Positions 18,497 through 28,975 of a stretch of DNA of 64,000 bases are shown one piece after another (the stretch's first letter is position 1; every line of letters starts with the position of its first letter). Source of the stretch: Alphaproteobacteria bacterium. Its GTDB lineage: Bacteria; Pseudomonadota; Alphaproteobacteria; Rhizobiales; GCA-2746425. Both the position numbers and the translations under genes were made by a program. The notes under the pieces were generated by a model. The model had not been told where the DNA came from, searched no databases, and saw only the letters and a program-made list of their open reading frames with translations. Location: NCBI GenBank assembly GCA_024743215.1, contig JANSWZ010000001.1, forward strand, positions 496,001 through 560,000, written 5' to 3'.

Positions 18497-19438
18497 ATGC
18501 GCACTTTGAAACTTGTCCCGGATGATACAAAAATTGCCTTCATGCGGCATCGCAAATGGGCGTTTCCGCTGTCTGCCGCGTTGATCCTCCTCAGTATGGT
18601 CCTGTTTACCGTAAACGGCCTAAACCTGGGCATTGATTTCCGGGGTGGAACGCTGATCCAGATCAAGACTATTGAAGGTCCGGCTGATATTGGAGAAATC
18701 AGAAATGTGCTCTCCGATCTGGACCTGGGCGATGTACAGGTTCAGGAGTTTGGCTCTGCTGAAGATGTGCTCATCCGGATTCAGCAGCAGGATGGTGGAG
18801 AGCAGGCTCAACAGGTCGTCGTGGAACTGGTTCGGGGCATATTGTCCGGGACTGTTTCGTTCGAACGGGTCGAGGTTGTCGGCCCTGCCGTTTCCGGTGA
18901 ATTGACACAAACTGGCATATTGGCTGTGGTTGCATCTCTTGGTGCAGTTCTGATTTACATCTGGCTGCGGTTTGAGTGGCAATTTGCGGTCGGTGCGGTC
19001 GTTGCCACGTTACACGATGTGCTCCTGACAATTGGAATGTTTGCGCTGCTGCAGCTTGAGTTTAATCTGGCGAGTATTGCGGCTGTTCTGACGATTGTGG
19101 GGTATTCACTGAATGATACAGTGGTTGTTTACGACAGGGTGCGCGAGAAGTTGCGCAAGTTTAAGCGCCTGCCAATTGTCGAACTTCTTGATCTTGCGAT
19201 AAACAAAACTCTCTCAAGAACCGCGCTGACCTCTATCACAACCCTTTTGGCACTTGGTGCTTTGTACGTTTTCGGCGGTGAAGTGATTGCCTCGTTCACA
19301 TTTGCCATGATCTGGGGTGTGTTGATTGGTACCTACTCGTCAATTTTCATTGCGGCTCCTTTGCTGATGTTCCTGAAGTTGCGCAATACGGATGCTGCCA
19401 AGGGTAAAGAGGAACTGGAAAGCTCAAGCGCTGCATGA
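18497..19438 (+). CDS. secF: Protein translocase subunit SecF
   Basis: A 313-residue membrane protein, partner of SecD. Conserved features are NLGIDFRGGTLIQIKT after the first helix, and the transmembrane motifs VGYSLNDTVVVYDRVRE and NKTLSRTALTSITTLLALGA. Six predicted helices. GGAGC lies a few bases upstream of the ATG. The last four bases overlap the start of the Mth938-domain gene (ATGA), so translation is coupled. Confidence 0.97.
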   Translation: MRTLKLVPDDTKIAFMRHRKWAFPLSAALILLSMVLFTVNGLNLGIDFRGGTLIQIKTIEGPADIGEIRNVLSDLDLGDVQVQEFGSAEDVLIRIQQQDGGEQAQQVVVELVRGILSGTVSFERVEVVGPAVSGELTQTGILAVVASLGAVLIYIWLRFEWQFAVGAVVATLHDVLLTIGMFALLQLEFNLASIAAVLTIVGYSLNDTVVVYDRVREKLRKFKRLPIVELLDLAINKTLSRTALTSITTLLALGALYVFGGEVIASFTFAMIWGVLIGTYSSIFIAAPLLMFLKLRNTDAAKGKEELESSSAA

Positions 19439-19914
19439 CGAAGGATCGGACGTCAAAACCCGAAACTCCTGAAACACCCGAGACTGGCCCAGCCAAAGCG
19501 GGGCACGATTTCCTCCGTTCGCCCGGAACTATAATAACAGAATCACACTTTCCGGGGCGCGCACCAATCGATGCCTATGGCAATGGTGGGTTTCGCTTTG
19601 CCGAGATGTCGCATCGTGGTGGCTTACTGGCTTTGCCCTCGGGTGTTTATGGGTGGTCTGCATCCGTTCCCGAAGATGTGACTTTTGAACGACTCGACAG
19701 GGTTGTGGCAGAAGCTGACACCATTGAACTTCTGTTCCTTGGCATGGGCGATACGGGCACTTTTCCAACTAAAGAAACCCGTCAGGCGTTACGGGATGCA
19801 GGCATTCGATTCGAGATCATGTCGACTGGAGCCGCCATTCGGACCTTTAATGTCATTTTGGGGGAAGGGCGGCCGGTTGCGGCAGCTTTGCTGCCGGTCG
19901 AGACGGTTCGATGA
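19435..19914 (+). CDS. Mth938-like (DUF498/AAMDC) domain protein
   Basis: A 159-residue protein. Residues about 30-155 match the Mth938/NDUFAF3-type fold: PIDAYGNGGFRFAEMSHRG, then VEADTIELLFLGMGDTG and IRFEIMSTGAAIRTFNVIL. The mitochondrial relative NDUFAF3 helps assemble complex I, and the next gene is related to NDUFAF6, another complex I factor. This supports, without proving, a joint role in respiratory complex assembly. It overlaps secF and its downstream neighbour by 4 bases on each side. Confidence 0.85.
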   Translation: MTKDRTSKPETPETPETGPAKAGHDFLRSPGTIITESHFPGRAPIDAYGNGGFRFAEMSHRGGLLALPSGVYGWSASVPEDVTFERLDRVVAEADTIELLFLGMGDTGTFPTKETRQALRDAGIRFEIMSTGAAIRTFNVILGEGRPVAAALLPVETVR

Positions 19915-20786
19915 AGCCGCTTGCGGCTGAAATGGATCTCAATCGCATAGTCCGATCTGCCGATCCGGCGCGTTTTTTTGCCAGTCAGTTCATTCCCGGA
20001 ATTGACCGTGATGACATCTTTGCATTGCATGCGTTTGATCTGGAGATCCGTAAAATCATCCGGACCATTCGTGAACCTGTGGCTGGAGAGATTCGCCTGC
20101 AATGGTGGCGTGAGGTTTTTCAGGGGACGCGGAATGCAGAAACGGCCGCCAGCCCGTTGGCACACCTCATGCTGGATCTCACACAACGCCATTCCATAGG
20201 GCCGCAGATCTGGGAAAATTACCTCGATGGGCGGATTTTCGATTTATATGATGATGCGGTTGAAGATCGTGCCGCATTTGAAGCGTATGCAGGCCAGACA
20301 GAAGGAACGGTTCTTCAACTTGCCTGTCTCATGCTTGACCGTGGACAGTCCACATCGGCTTCACAGGTCTCAGGCTATCTGGCTTGCGTTTTCTGTCTGT
20401 GGGATCGTGTCTTGCAGCCTGTTCTTTATACAGATCAGCCTTTAACCTCGCAGCGTGTCAACAGAATCTCGCGATACCTCCCACCAGAATTGCGGGACGC
20501 TTCTGGTTTGGTGGCAAATCCTTATCTGGAGTCTGAAGCGGTTGATATCGAGCGAGCTGTGTCTGAGGTACGCGTTGTTGCGGAAAGCTACCTTGAAAAA
20601 GCGCGCGCCGCCGCTGATACCGTTCCACCAACATTACGGCCGGCTTTCTTGCACGCCGCCCCGATGGCTTCACAAATAGCAAAGCTCCATCGACTTTCTC
20701 AATTGGAATTGCCATTGAAAAAGGCCGGAACCGCACGTCTTATCTGGCAGCTTTGGCGAAGCTCCAAGCGCTGGCCTTGCTTTTAA
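19911..20786 (+). CDS. Squalene/phytoene synthase-family protein (NDUFAF6-like)
   Basis: A 291-residue protein of the trans-prenyltransferase fold. It begins [20 protein letters not shown], followed by [19 protein letters not shown] and [11 protein letters not shown]. The Asp-rich metal motifs of true squalene/phytoene synthases are only partly kept ([12 protein letters not shown]); the second is not clear. Together with its place after the Mth938 gene this fits the NDUFAF6-like branch, which has no known prenyltransferase activity. It is convergent with trmFO and the two stop codons overlap by 4 bases. Confidence 0.8.
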   Translation: MKPLAAEMDLNRIVRSADPARFFASQFIPGIDRDDIFALHAFDLEIRKIIRTIREPVAGEIRLQWWREVFQGTRNAETAASPLAHLMLDLTQRHSIGPQIWENYLDGRIFDLYDDAVEDRAAFEAYAGQTEGTVLQLACLMLDRGQSTSASQVSGYLACVFCLWDRVLQPVLYTDQPLTSQRVNRISRYLPPELRDASGLVANPYLESEAVDIERAVSEVRVVAESYLEKARAAADTVPPTLRPAFLHAAPMASQIAKLHRLSQLELPLKKAGTARLIWQLWRSSKRWPCF

Positions 20787-22192
20787 GCAGCGACCTGTGA
20801 TTTGGAATCCTGCAGCCATTGTTCAAAATCGACGAGGGCGCGTTTGCAAATCGACTGACGCTTGGCGATTGTCTTTTCCTTGCCACGCAGTCTGCGGCCG
20901 TCGATTTCAGTGATTGCGGGGACCGGCGGAAACAGGCCAAAATTGATGTTCATTGGCTGAAATGACCGTTTGCCGGGAACTTCTTCCGTTGCCAAATGTC
21001 CACCGGTAATATGTGACAACAAGGCTCCGAATGCTGTCGTGACCGGTGGGATGGATTTGTCCATCCCATGCCATTCTTCAGCGGCAAAACGGCCAGCCAA
21101 AAGTCCCATTGATGCTGATTCCACGTAGCCTTCGCATCCAGTGATCTGACCTGCGAACCGCAGTCGAGTATCGGCTTTCAATCTCAATGTACCGTCCAGC
21201 AGAACAGGCGAGTTGAGAAACGTATTGCGATGAAGTCCGCCAAGACGAGCGAACTCTGCATTTTCGAGGCCCGGAATGAGTCGAAAAATGTCTTTCTGAG
21301 CGCCGTATTTCAGCTTTGTCTGGAAACCGACCATATTATACAGCGTTCCCAATGCGTTATCCTGTCGGAGTTGCACAACTGCATAGGCTTTTACGTCAGG
21401 ATTATGGGCATTGGTGAGTCCCATTGGCTTCATTGGACCGTGACGTGGGGTCTCCGGTCCGCGCTCGGCCATGACTTCAATCGGCATGCAGCCTTCGAAG
21501 TAGGGCGTGCCTTCCCATTCTTTGAATTCGGTTTTCTCGCCCTCATTCAACGCATTGATGAAATTATAGTATTGGTCTTTGTCCATTGGGCAATTGATAT
21601 AGTCCGCACCGGTGCCGCCGGGGCCGACCTTGTCGTAGCGTGACTGGAACCACGCCACGGACATGTCGATGCTTTCAAAATAGGCGATAGGTGCAATTGC
21701 GTCGAAAAATGCCAAAGCGGACGTGTCTGTCAGTGTGGCAATTGCTTCAGACAAGGCAGGCGATGTGAGAGGGCCGGTGGCTATGATGACATTGTCCCAG
21801 TCTTCCGGAGGAAGGCCCGCGACTTCATCCCGATTGATGGTAATGAGCGGTTCGTTTTCCAGCTTTTGTGTTACGGCTGCTGAAAATCCATCGCGGTCCA
21901 CTGCAAGCGCGCCACCTGCGGGAACCTGATTTGCATCGCCGCAAGACATGATCAGAGAATCTGCCATCCGCAACTCTGCGTGCAAAAGGCCGACTGCATT
22001 GTTCTGTGCATCGTCTGATCGGAAGGAGTTGGAGCAGACCAGTTCTGCCAGGTGATCTGTCTTATGGGCATCGGTTCCACGGACAGGCCGCATTTCATGG
22101 ATGACCGCCGGAACATTGCGCCGTGCCAACTGCCATGCTGCTTCAGAGCCTGCCAGCCCGCCGCCGATAATATGAACCGCCTTCTTCGTCAT
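20783..22192 (-). CDS. trmFO: tRNA (uracil-54,C5)-methyltransferase TrmFO
   Basis: A 469-residue FAD- and methylenetetrahydrofolate-dependent enzyme that makes ribothymidine at position 54 of tRNA. The FAD-binding motif is [18 protein letters not shown], with [11 protein letters not shown] and [13 protein letters not shown] carrying the two catalytic cysteines. ATG 22192 is chosen because AGGAG lies 7 bases upstream; the frame stays open to 22246 without family similarity. TrmFO is usual in alphaproteobacteria, in place of the SAM-dependent TrmA. Confidence 0.96.
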   Translation of the reverse strand: MTKKAVHIIGGGLAGSEAAWQLARRNVPAVIHEMRPVRGTDAHKTDHLAELVCSNSFRSDDAQNNAVGLLHAELRMADSLIMSCGDANQVPAGGALAVDRDGFSAAVTQKLENEPLITINRDEVAGLPPEDWDNVIIATGPLTSPALSEAIATLTDTSALAFFDAIAPIAYFESIDMSVAWFQSRYDKVGPGGTGADYINCPMDKDQYYNFINALNEGEKTEFKEWEGTPYFEGCMPIEVMAERGPETPRHGPMKPMGLTNAHNPDVKAYAVVQLRQDNALGTLYNMVGFQTKLKYGAQKDIFRLIPGLENAEFARLGGLHRNTFLNSPVLLDGTLRLKADTRLRFAGQITGCEGYVESASMGLLAGRFAAEEWHGMDKSIPPVTTAFGALLSHITGGHLATEEVPGKRSFQPMNINFGLFPPVPAITEIDGRRLRGKEKTIAKRQSICKRALVDFEQWLQDSKSQVAA

Positions 22193-22300
22193 CAATGTCT
22201 CCTTTGTGTGTAGTCGGGCATATAGCACATCCGTCTTTGATTGCATGTGGCTTTTCCCGCCAAATTGCTTTATCCGGGCAGTTCTGATGAGGGGGCGTCT

Positions 22301-22921
22301 ATGCGACAGATTCTGGTTTTATTGATTGCGCTGACATTGACCGGCTGCATTCAATCCGGCGAGGGCGATCCCATGAGTTGGTATGCGAGCCAGGATGGTC
22401 GTGCGCCAAAAGGCAGCTCTGTTTATGTTTGCCACGGCACAGGCTGTGCCAGAAAAGAGCGCGTCGACTTTTCAGCTGCTGATATGGGGCGGCTACGATC
22501 TATTCTGGCATCTGGTGCCAGCTCTCCGGAAAAAGAACGCCAAGCGATGGGACGGGCGGTTCAGTGGTTCGAAAAACGCGTTGCGCCACAAGTTGGCTCC
22601 GGCAATGATGTGGGTGGGTTCGACCTTTCAACGGTCAACAAGCCGGGACAACTTGATTGTATTGACGAAGCTACAAACACAACCAGCGTATTAAAGCTGG
22701 CAGCCGACAATAGCTATCTGAAACACCATCGTGTTGGACGACCAAAAGCAAGAGGCTTCTTTCTGGATGGCCGCTATCCGCATGCAACGGGTGTTGTCGT
22801 TCAGATCAGCAATGGCGAATCCTATGCGATTGATTCCTGGACCCGGGACAATGGCGAGCCACCTGAAATAATGCCGCTCAGTGTCTGGTTCAAGCAACGT
22901 CCACAGGGCCTGCAGTCCTAA
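22301..22921 (+). CDS. Putative lipoprotein, possible papain-like fold
   Basis: A 206-residue protein. The ATG at 22301 gives [16 protein letters not shown], a lipoprotein signal with lipobox LTGC. I do not recognise the family. The conserved-looking segments are [56 protein letters not shown] and [17 protein letters not shown]. The order Cys - His - Asp (C in LDCIDE, H in YPHATG, D in AIDSW) is what a transglutaminase- or papain-like cysteine peptidase would show, but this is inference only. It is divergent from trmFO. Confidence 0.6.
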   Translation: MRQILVLLIALTLTGCIQSGEGDPMSWYASQDGRAPKGSSVYVCHGTGCARKERVDFSAADMGRLRSILASGASSPEKERQAMGRAVQWFEKRVAPQVGSGNDVGGFDLSTVNKPGQLDCIDEATNTTSVLKLAADNSYLKHHRVGRPKARGFFLDGRYPHATGVVVQISNGESYAIDSWTRDNGEPPEIMPLSVWFKQRPQGLQS

Positions 22922-23037
22922 AATAGCATGCACCTCATCCAGACCGTTGATGTCACGATCCTGTATCCGAGATGTCATGAGCCTGTAATGTGTTCCTGCC
23001 AAAGCCTCCCATGTTGTTCACACAAATGGGGGGTCCC

Positions 23038-25233
23038 ATGTATCAGACGTCCAAATTCGCTTCGCTTGCCGCATTGCTGGTTGCACTGTCTTCCACCACA
23101 GCAATGGCAGACATGATGTTTAACCGGATCGCGAGCTTTCCGGTCAACGAGAATATTCCATCCGACATGGATCAGAAATCGGAGTCCTCTTCCGAAATTA
23201 TCTCTGCAACAGAAGATGGTAACATGCTCATCTATTCCGACAGCCCAATGGGTGGTGTTGGCATGGTCGATATCTCTGACCCATCACAACCCAAGCCAAC
23301 TGGCTTTCTGAGCGTCAACGGTGAGCCGACCTCGGTGTCTGTTGTGGGCTCATATGCGCTGATTGGCGTCAATACATCGCAGAGTTTTACAGCGCCTGAG
23401 GGGCATCTCTCGGTCCTGAACATCGAAGCCAAATCCATTGAAGCATCTTGTGACCTTGGTGGTCAGCCCGATTCAATTGCGATTTCACCCGATAAATCGC
23501 TGGTGGCCGTGGCAATTGAAAATGAGCGAGATGAAGACCTCAATGATGGCGCTATTCCTCAGATGCCTGCTGGAAATGTAATCCTGTTTTCACTGAGTGA
23601 TGGCAAACCCAATTGCGACAGTATGAAGATTGTCGATCTGACCGGTCTTGCAGATGTTGCCGGCAGCGATCCGGAGCCGGAGTTCGTTGATTTCAATGCC
23701 CTCAACGAAATTGTGGTGACCCTTCAGGAGAACAACTACATCGCGGTCATTGATGGCTCCACGGGCGAAGTTACGTCTCACTTTTCCGCTGGAAGCGTGG
23801 ACCTTTTGAACGTCGATGTTGATGAAGAAGGTGCTCTGACATTTGACGGGAAACTGGACGCGGTCCCAAGAGAACCCGATGCCGTTCAGTGGCTGGATAA
23901 TGATCGCTTCGTCACGGCCAATGAAGGTGATTACAAGGGTGGTTCGCGCGGTTTCACCATTTTCAGCAAGTCGGGCGACATGCTCTATGATTCCGGTCTT
24001 GATTTCGAGTACCGCGTTGCCACCGCCGGGCATTATCCGGAAGCCCGCTCCGGCAATAAGGGGGCTGAACCAGAGGGGCTTGAAGTTGGCACCTACAATG
24101 GCGAGACGTTCATATTTGTCCTGTCTGAGCGTGGTTCTTTGGTTGGCGTTTATCGTGATACGGGCGCTGCACCAGAATTTGTTCAATTGTTGCCGACGGG
24201 ACTGGCTCCAGAAGGTGCTGTTGGGTTGCCAGGTCGCAATTTGTTGGCTGTGGCCAATGAGGCCGATCTGATTGAAGATGGTGGTGTGCGGTCACACATC
24301 ACCTTGTATCAGCTTGCAGATCAGGCATCTGCCTATCCAATGATCCAGTCGATTATGAAGGATGGTCGTCCGATTGGTTGGGGTGCATTGTCCGGATTAA
24401 CTGCGGATCCCACTGTCCCTGGAAAACTCTACGCTGTTAATGACAGTTTCTACGCCATGCAGCCAAACATTTTTACAATCGACGCAACGCAACAGCCAGC
24501 CCTGATTACAGCGGCAACGCCTGTCACACGCAATGGTTCTTCCGCCCAGTTGCTGGACCTGGAAGGGATTGCTGCGGACGGAGAGGGTGGTTTCTGGCTT
24601 GCCTCAGAAGGACGTACGGATCGTATGATCGCGCATGGGCTTTATCATGTGAATGCGGACGGTGAAATCCAGCAACAGGTTGCATTCCCCGCTGAGTTGC
24701 TTGCGGTTGAAAAGCGGTTTGGCTCTGAAGGTATTGCCATGGACGGCACAACTTTATGGGTTGCCATCCAGCGTCAGTGGGCCGACGATGCTGCCAATCA
24801 AGTCAAGTTGGTGTCTTATGATACTGTGTCAAAAGAGTGGGGCGCTGTGCTCTATCCAACAGAGCCTGCAGAATCCGGATGGGTTGGCCTGTCCGAGATA
24901 ACAATCTTTGGCGACAACGCGTATATCGTGGAACGTGATAATCAGATTGGTGCAAATGCAAAGGTCAAACGGCTTTACCGTGTGGCTCTGTCGGAAATGA
25001 GATCTGCCAAGCTGGGCAGTGAATTGCCGGTTGTCACCAAGGAACTTGTAAGAGACTTCCTGCCAGACCTGAAAGCAACAGGTGGTTATGTGGTCGACAA
25101 GCTTGAAGGATTTGCAATTGACGTTGATGGGGTTGGCTATGCCGTGTCCGACAATGACGGCGTTGACGACAGCAATGGCGAGACGTTGTTCTTCTCAACC
25201 GGAAAAGACATAATCGGGTCAAATCCGATGTAA
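23038..25233 (+). CDS. Secreted phytase-like/choice-of-anchor beta-propeller protein
   Basis: A 731-residue exported protein. The chosen ATG (23038) gives MYQTSKFASLAALLVALSST and cleavage after TAMA; an upstream frame to 22990 lacks a signal. Residues about 60-420 look like a choice-of-anchor I propeller with LVIVD-type blades (GVGMVDISDPSQPKPTGFLS). Residues about 430-720 match the 'esterase-like activity of phytase' domain (LYAVNDSFYAMQPNIFTID; LDLEGIAADGEGGFWLASEG). Acidic loops suggest calcium binding. The role could be a phosphoesterase or a binding protein. A terminator follows. Confidence 0.8.
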   Translation: MYQTSKFASLAALLVALSSTTAMADMMFNRIASFPVNENIPSDMDQKSESSSEIISATEDGNMLIYSDSPMGGVGMVDISDPSQPKPTGFLSVNGEPTSVSVVGSYALIGVNTSQSFTAPEGHLSVLNIEAKSIEASCDLGGQPDSIAISPDKSLVAVAIENERDEDLNDGAIPQMPAGNVILFSLSDGKPNCDSMKIVDLTGLADVAGSDPEPEFVDFNALNEIVVTLQENNYIAVIDGSTGEVTSHFSAGSVDLLNVDVDEEGALTFDGKLDAVPREPDAVQWLDNDRFVTANEGDYKGGSRGFTIFSKSGDMLYDSGLDFEYRVATAGHYPEARSGNKGAEPEGLEVGTYNGETFIFVLSERGSLVGVYRDTGAAPEFVQLLPTGLAPEGAVGLPGRNLLAVANEADLIEDGGVRSHITLYQLADQASAYPMIQSIMKDGRPIGWGALSGLTADPTVPGKLYAVNDSFYAMQPNIFTIDATQQPALITAATPVTRNGSSAQLLDLEGIAADGEGGFWLASEGRTDRMIAHGLYHVNADGEIQQQVAFPAELLAVEKRFGSEGIAMDGTTLWVAIQRQWADDAANQVKLVSYDTVSKEWGAVLYPTEPAESGWVGLSEITIFGDNAYIVERDNQIGANAKVKRLYRVALSEMRSAKLGSELPVVTKELVRDFLPDLKATGGYVVDKLEGFAIDVDGVGYAVSDNDGVDDSNGETLFFSTGKDIIGSNPM

Positions 25234-25263
25234 GACTCTGGCGCTAATCCGGCACTAGATACT

Positions 25264-25300
25264 AAAAAGGCCCACACATTGATATGTTGTGGGCCTTTTC
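25264..25300. terminator. Bidirectional Rho-independent terminator
   Basis: AAAAGGCCCACA (25265-25276) and TGTGGGCCTTTT (25288-25299) form a perfect 12-bp stem with an 11-base loop. T-runs follow the stem on both strands, so it can end the phytase-like gene from the left and the DUF1127 gene from the right. Confidence 0.9.
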
Positions 25301-25325
25301 CTTGGTTGGTCGAACGCGTGACAGT

Positions 25326-25481
25326 TTAGCCACGGCTGGACCGGCGTGCTACATTCTGGATATCGTAAGGAGCAATTCCGAGATCGTCGAGTTCACGACG
25401 GGAGAGGCGGGACAATTCGCCAACGGTTTTGCGGTACTGGCGCCAGTTGCGGTAGGATTCTGTGAAAGAAGAGAATTGCAT
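25326..25481 (-). CDS. DUF1127 small protein
   Basis: A 51-residue basic protein, MQFSSFTESYRNWRQYRKTV and onward. The DUF1127 core is ELSRLSRRELDDLGIAPYDI, with an ending rich in Arg/Ser. The reverse-strand ATG at 25481 is preceded by GGAGA at a suitable distance. DUF1127 proteins are abundant in Alphaproteobacteria; some bind RNA or affect phosphate and carbon metabolism, but this member cannot be assigned. It is convergent with the phytase-like gene across a bidirectional terminator. Confidence 0.88.
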   Translation of the reverse strand: MQFSSFTESYRNWRQYRKTVGELSRLSRRELDDLGIAPYDIQNVARRSSRG

Positions 25482-25701
25482 TTTAGTCTCCGGTTTGGGT
25501 TTGGTTTAAATTCAGAGTTTGTTTCGTTTCTCTGATGATTGCTATTTAGGGTGCGTTGCAACATTTGTGGAGTGCCAAAACGGTATATCTGTCCTGCAAA
25601 AAACGCAGGTCTCGTGCAAAACATTATTAAGAATCAGGGGTTTGTCTCGATTTTCCGATAGCTCGTCACAAAGCTATCTCCAGAAAATAAAGTCGATCGT
25701 A

Positions 25702-25729
25702 TTTAACTGGCAGGATCTTGCCAGTTAAA
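25702..25729. repeat. Perfect 11-bp inverted repeat after uvrA
   Basis: TTTAACTGGCA (25702-25712) and TGCCAGTTAAA (25719-25729) flank a 6-base loop GGATCT. It sits 34 bases past the uvrA stop, but no clear T-run follows on the minus strand, so it is either a weak terminator or a transcript-end stabiliser. The rest of 25482-25763 shows no gene. Confidence 0.6.
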
Positions 25730-25763
25730 CCGGAATTCGGTGATGCCGTAGGTTCTTATGTGG

Positions 25764-28700
25764 CTATTCTGCGGCCATCATGACGTCGCCATTTTCCGGG
25801 CGACGTTCCAGCAATTCTTTCAGGAATTTTCCTGTGTAAGACCGCTCTTCCTTTATAATCTGCTCAGGCGTACCTTCCGCCACGATCTCTCCTCCGCCAT
25901 CGCCGCCTTCCGGACCGATATCGATCACCCAATCGGCTGTTTTGATGACTTCCAGATTGTGTTCAATGACTGCCACTGAATTTCCCTGATCCACAAGCTC
26001 ATGAAGAACTTCCAACAATTTGGCGACGTCGTGAAAATGCAGGCCTGTTGTTGGCTCGTCCAGTATGTAAAGTGTGCGGCCTGTGGAACGTTTTGACAGT
26101 TCCTTTGCCAATTTTACCCGCTGCGCTTCACCGCCTGAGAGCGTGGTGGCTTGTTGCCCTACCTTTATGTAGCCAAGCCCCACGCGTTGCAATGTCAGCA
26201 TCTTGTCGCGGACTGCAGGCACGGCGGTGAAAAACACAGCGCCTTCATCAACGGTCATGTTCAATACATCAGCTATGGATTTGCCTTTGAACTGCACTTC
26301 CAATGTCTCGCGATTGTAACGCTTTCCCTTGCAGACATCACAGGTAACATAGACATCGGGCAGGAAGTGCATCTCGATTTTGATGACGCCATCACCCTGA
26401 CAGGCTTCGCACCGACCGCCTTTGACGTTGAATGAGAACCTGCCGGGCGCGTAGCCTCTGATCTTTGCTTCAGGGAGACCGGAAAACCATTCTCGAATTG
26501 GTGTAAAGGCACCGGTATAGGTCGCTGGGTTGGAACGCGGCGTGCGGCCGATGGGGGACTGGTCGATATCAATGACCTTGTCCAGATGCTCCAGTCCCGT
26601 AATGGCTTTGTGCGGAGACGGCAGCGCCTTTGCCCCATTGAGATGCTTGGCAACCGCCCGATAAAGTGTATCGAGCAGCAAGGTGGACTTTCCGCCGCCT
26701 GACACGCCGGTGATGCAACAAAATGTGCCCAGCGGAATCGATGTGGTGACGTCTTTCAAATTATTGCCAGTTGCGCCCTTGACCGTGATTTTACGGCTTT
26801 TTGTTGGTTTGCGGCGTGTTTTCGGCAGAGGAATGGATCGCCGTCCGGACAGATATTGCCCGGTTAGAGATTCCTTGCATTTCATGACTTTCTGCGGTGT
26901 TCCGGCAACAACGATTTCACCGCCATGAATGCCCGCCATTGGGCCTACATCGACCACGTGGTCAGCGGTCAGGATGGCTTCCTCATCATGTTCCACAACA
27001 ATCACGGTATTGCCGAGGTCCCGGAGATGCCTGAGCGTGGTCAAAAGCCGGTCATTGTCTCTCTGGTGCAGGCCGATGGAGGGCTCATCCAACACGTAGA
27101 GAACGCCAGTCAGTCCTGAGCCGATTTGTGAAGCCAACCGGATGCGCTGGCTTTCACCACCGGAAAGGGTTCCGGAGTTCCGCGACAGGGTAAGATATTC
27201 CAGGCCGACATCATTCAGAAATGCCAGTCGCTCGCAAATTTCTTTCAAGATACGTCCAGCAATTTCATTCTGCTTGTCGCTTAGAGTGTCCGGAAGTGTT
27301 GCGAACCAGTCCATGGCGTTACGGATTGACAATTCGCTGATCTGGGCGATGTGCTTGCTGGCAATTTTAACCGCCAAGGCTTCGGGTTTCAGCCTGTAGC
27401 CATCGCAAACCTGGCAGGGCGCTGAAGACATGTATTTTTCGATTTCTTCACGCGACCACGAGGAATCCGTTTCCCGCCAGCGGCGCTCCAGATTGGGAAT
27501 GACGCCCTCAAATGGTTTTTTCGTTTTGTAGGAGCGCAGTCCGTCATCATACGTGAATGTGATTTCTTTCTTGCCGGTGCCAAACAGAACTGCGGTTTGG
27601 GCCTCGGCGGACAGTTTCGACCATTTGTCTCGCAGACTGAAACCATAGATCTTGCCCACTGCCGCCAGTGTCTGTTGGTAATAGGGCGATGTGGAGCGCG
27701 ACCAGGGCGCAACTGCGCCTTTGGCTATGGAGAGTTCAGCATCAGGGATGACCATGTCTTCGCTGACGCGTTTTTCAGAGCCGAGCCCATCACACGTCGG
27801 GCAGGCCCCAAACGGATTGTTGAATGAAAACAGGCGTGGCTCGATTTCTGCAATGGTAAAACCGGAGACCGGGCAAGCAAATTTCTCCGAGAAAATCAAA
27901 CGCTCTGGCGTGTCTGCACCTTCTACTGTGTCAGCATATTCGGCAACGGCAATACCATCTGCCAGAGCTAATGAAGTTGCCAGTGAATCCGCCAGACGGG
28001 AGGCTATGTCTGATCTTACAACGATGCGGTCTACGACCACATCAATGTCGTGTTTGAATTTCTTGTCGAGGACAGGTGCATCTGCAATTTCGTAGTAGGT
28101 ACCGTCAATCTTGATGCGTAGAAAACCCTTCTTCTGTAACTCTGCCAGTTCCTTGCGGTATTCTCCCTTGCGACCGCGTACAATCGGGGCAAGGAGATAC
28201 AACCGAGTGCCCTCTGGCAGATCCAGAATACGATCCACCATCTGGGAAATTGTCTGGCTTTCAATCGGTAATCCGGTTGCCGGTGAATAGGGGATGCCGA
28301 CCCGGGCAAACAGAAGCCGCATATAGTCGTAAATTTCGGTGACGGTTCCCACTGTCGAGCGCGGGTTGCGCGACGTTGTTTTCTGCTCAATTGAAATAGC
28401 TGGAGACAGGCCATCAATCTGGTCGACATCCGGCTTTTGCATCATTTCAAGAAACTGCCGCGCATAGGCTGATAGCGATTCAACATAACGTCGCTGGCCT
28501 TCGGCATAAATTGTGTCAAATGCCAGTGAGGATTTGCCCGATCCGGACAAGCCAGTCATGACAATCAGCTTGTCCCGGGGCAGGTCAATGTCCACACCTT
28601 TCAGATTATGTTCGCGCGCACCGCGCACCGAAATCATTGGCGTGATATTTTTTGCAGACTTGGACTTACTGCTGGTTCCAGAATTGGATTTGCTGGGCAT
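25764..28700 (-). CDS. uvrA: Excinuclease ABC subunit A
   Basis: A 978-residue DNA-damage sensor of nucleotide excision repair with two ABC ATPase modules. N-terminal Walker A is [10 protein letters not shown]-terminal is GVSGGGKST, with signatures [16 protein letters not shown] and [15 protein letters not shown]. The C-terminal zinc module (CEACQGDG...CDVCKGKR) is intact; the first reads CPVSGF...CPTCDG and lacks one Cys. ATG 28700 is preferred to 28814 because the extra 38 residues have no family counterpart; a start at [11 protein letters not shown] is also possible. The gene is divergent from ssb with an SOS box between. Confidence 0.96.
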   Translation of the reverse strand: MPSKSNSGTSSKSKSAKNITPMISVRGAREHNLKGVDIDLPRDKLIVMTGLSGSGKSSLAFDTIYAEGQRRYVESLSAYARQFLEMMQKPDVDQIDGLSPAISIEQKTTSRNPRSTVGTVTEIYDYMRLLFARVGIPYSPATGLPIESQTISQMVDRILDLPEGTRLYLLAPIVRGRKGEYRKELAELQKKGFLRIKIDGTYYEIADAPVLDKKFKHDIDVVVDRIVVRSDIASRLADSLATSLALADGIAVAEYADTVEGADTPERLIFSEKFACPVSGFTIAEIEPRLFSFNNPFGACPTCDGLGSEKRVSEDMVIPDAELSIAKGAVAPWSRSTSPYYQQTLAAVGKIYGFSLRDKWSKLSAEAQTAVLFGTGKKEITFTYDDGLRSYKTKKPFEGVIPNLERRWRETDSSWSREEIEKYMSSAPCQVCDGYRLKPEALAVKIASKHIAQISELSIRNAMDWFATLPDTLSDKQNEIAGRILKEICERLAFLNDVGLEYLTLSRNSGTLSGGESQRIRLASQIGSGLTGVLYVLDEPSIGLHQRDNDRLLTTLRHLRDLGNTVIVVEHDEEAILTADHVVDVGPMAGIHGGEIVVAGTPQKVMKCKESLTGQYLSGRRSIPLPKTRRKPTKSRKITVKGATGNNLKDVTTSIPLGTFCCITGVSGGGKSTLLLDTLYRAVAKHLNGAKALPSPHKAITGLEHLDKVIDIDQSPIGRTPRSNPATYTGAFTPIREWFSGLPEAKIRGYAPGRFSFNVKGGRCEACQGDGVIKIEMHFLPDVYVTCDVCKGKRYNRETLEVQFKGKSIADVLNMTVDEGAVFFTAVPAVRDKMLTLQRVGLGYIKVGQQATTLSGGEAQRVKLAKELSKRSTGRTLYILDEPTTGLHFHDVAKLLEVLHELVDQGNSVAVIEHNLEVIKTADWVIDIGPEGGDGGGEIVAEGTPEQIIKEERSYTGKFLKELLERRPENGDVMMAAE

Positions 28701-28935
28701 AGAACTTAACTGACCGTCTGAACAAGGATGAAAACAGATTGAATGGCGACTGATTAAACCGGGGACTAGCTGCTGGATAGTGCTGTACGGAATATGATTC
28801 TTAATCCGGTACAAATTCGATCTGGCACTTTAGCCCCGTTAATCAAGGTCCAGACCGGTATTGATGGTGCAGTAAAACAGGAATCAACAGACATCTTGCA
28901 TTTTTTTAAAGGCTAATGCATGTTCTCCCAAATTG

Positions 28936-28950
28936 GAACATAAAAAGAAC
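28936..28950. promoter_or_regulatory. LexA (SOS) box between uvrA and ssb
   Basis: GAAC (28936-28939), a 7-base spacer and GAAC (28947-28950) match the alphaproteobacterial LexA consensus GAAC-N7-GAAC / GTTC-N7-GTTC exactly. The site lies in the 510-base gap (28701-29210) between divergent uvrA and ssb, where LexA control of both is known in related bacteria. The gap holds no gene; a 9-bp inverted repeat is annotated separately. Confidence 0.85.
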
Positions 28951-28975
28951 AAAGCTTCTGAATCCGTTGATGGGC

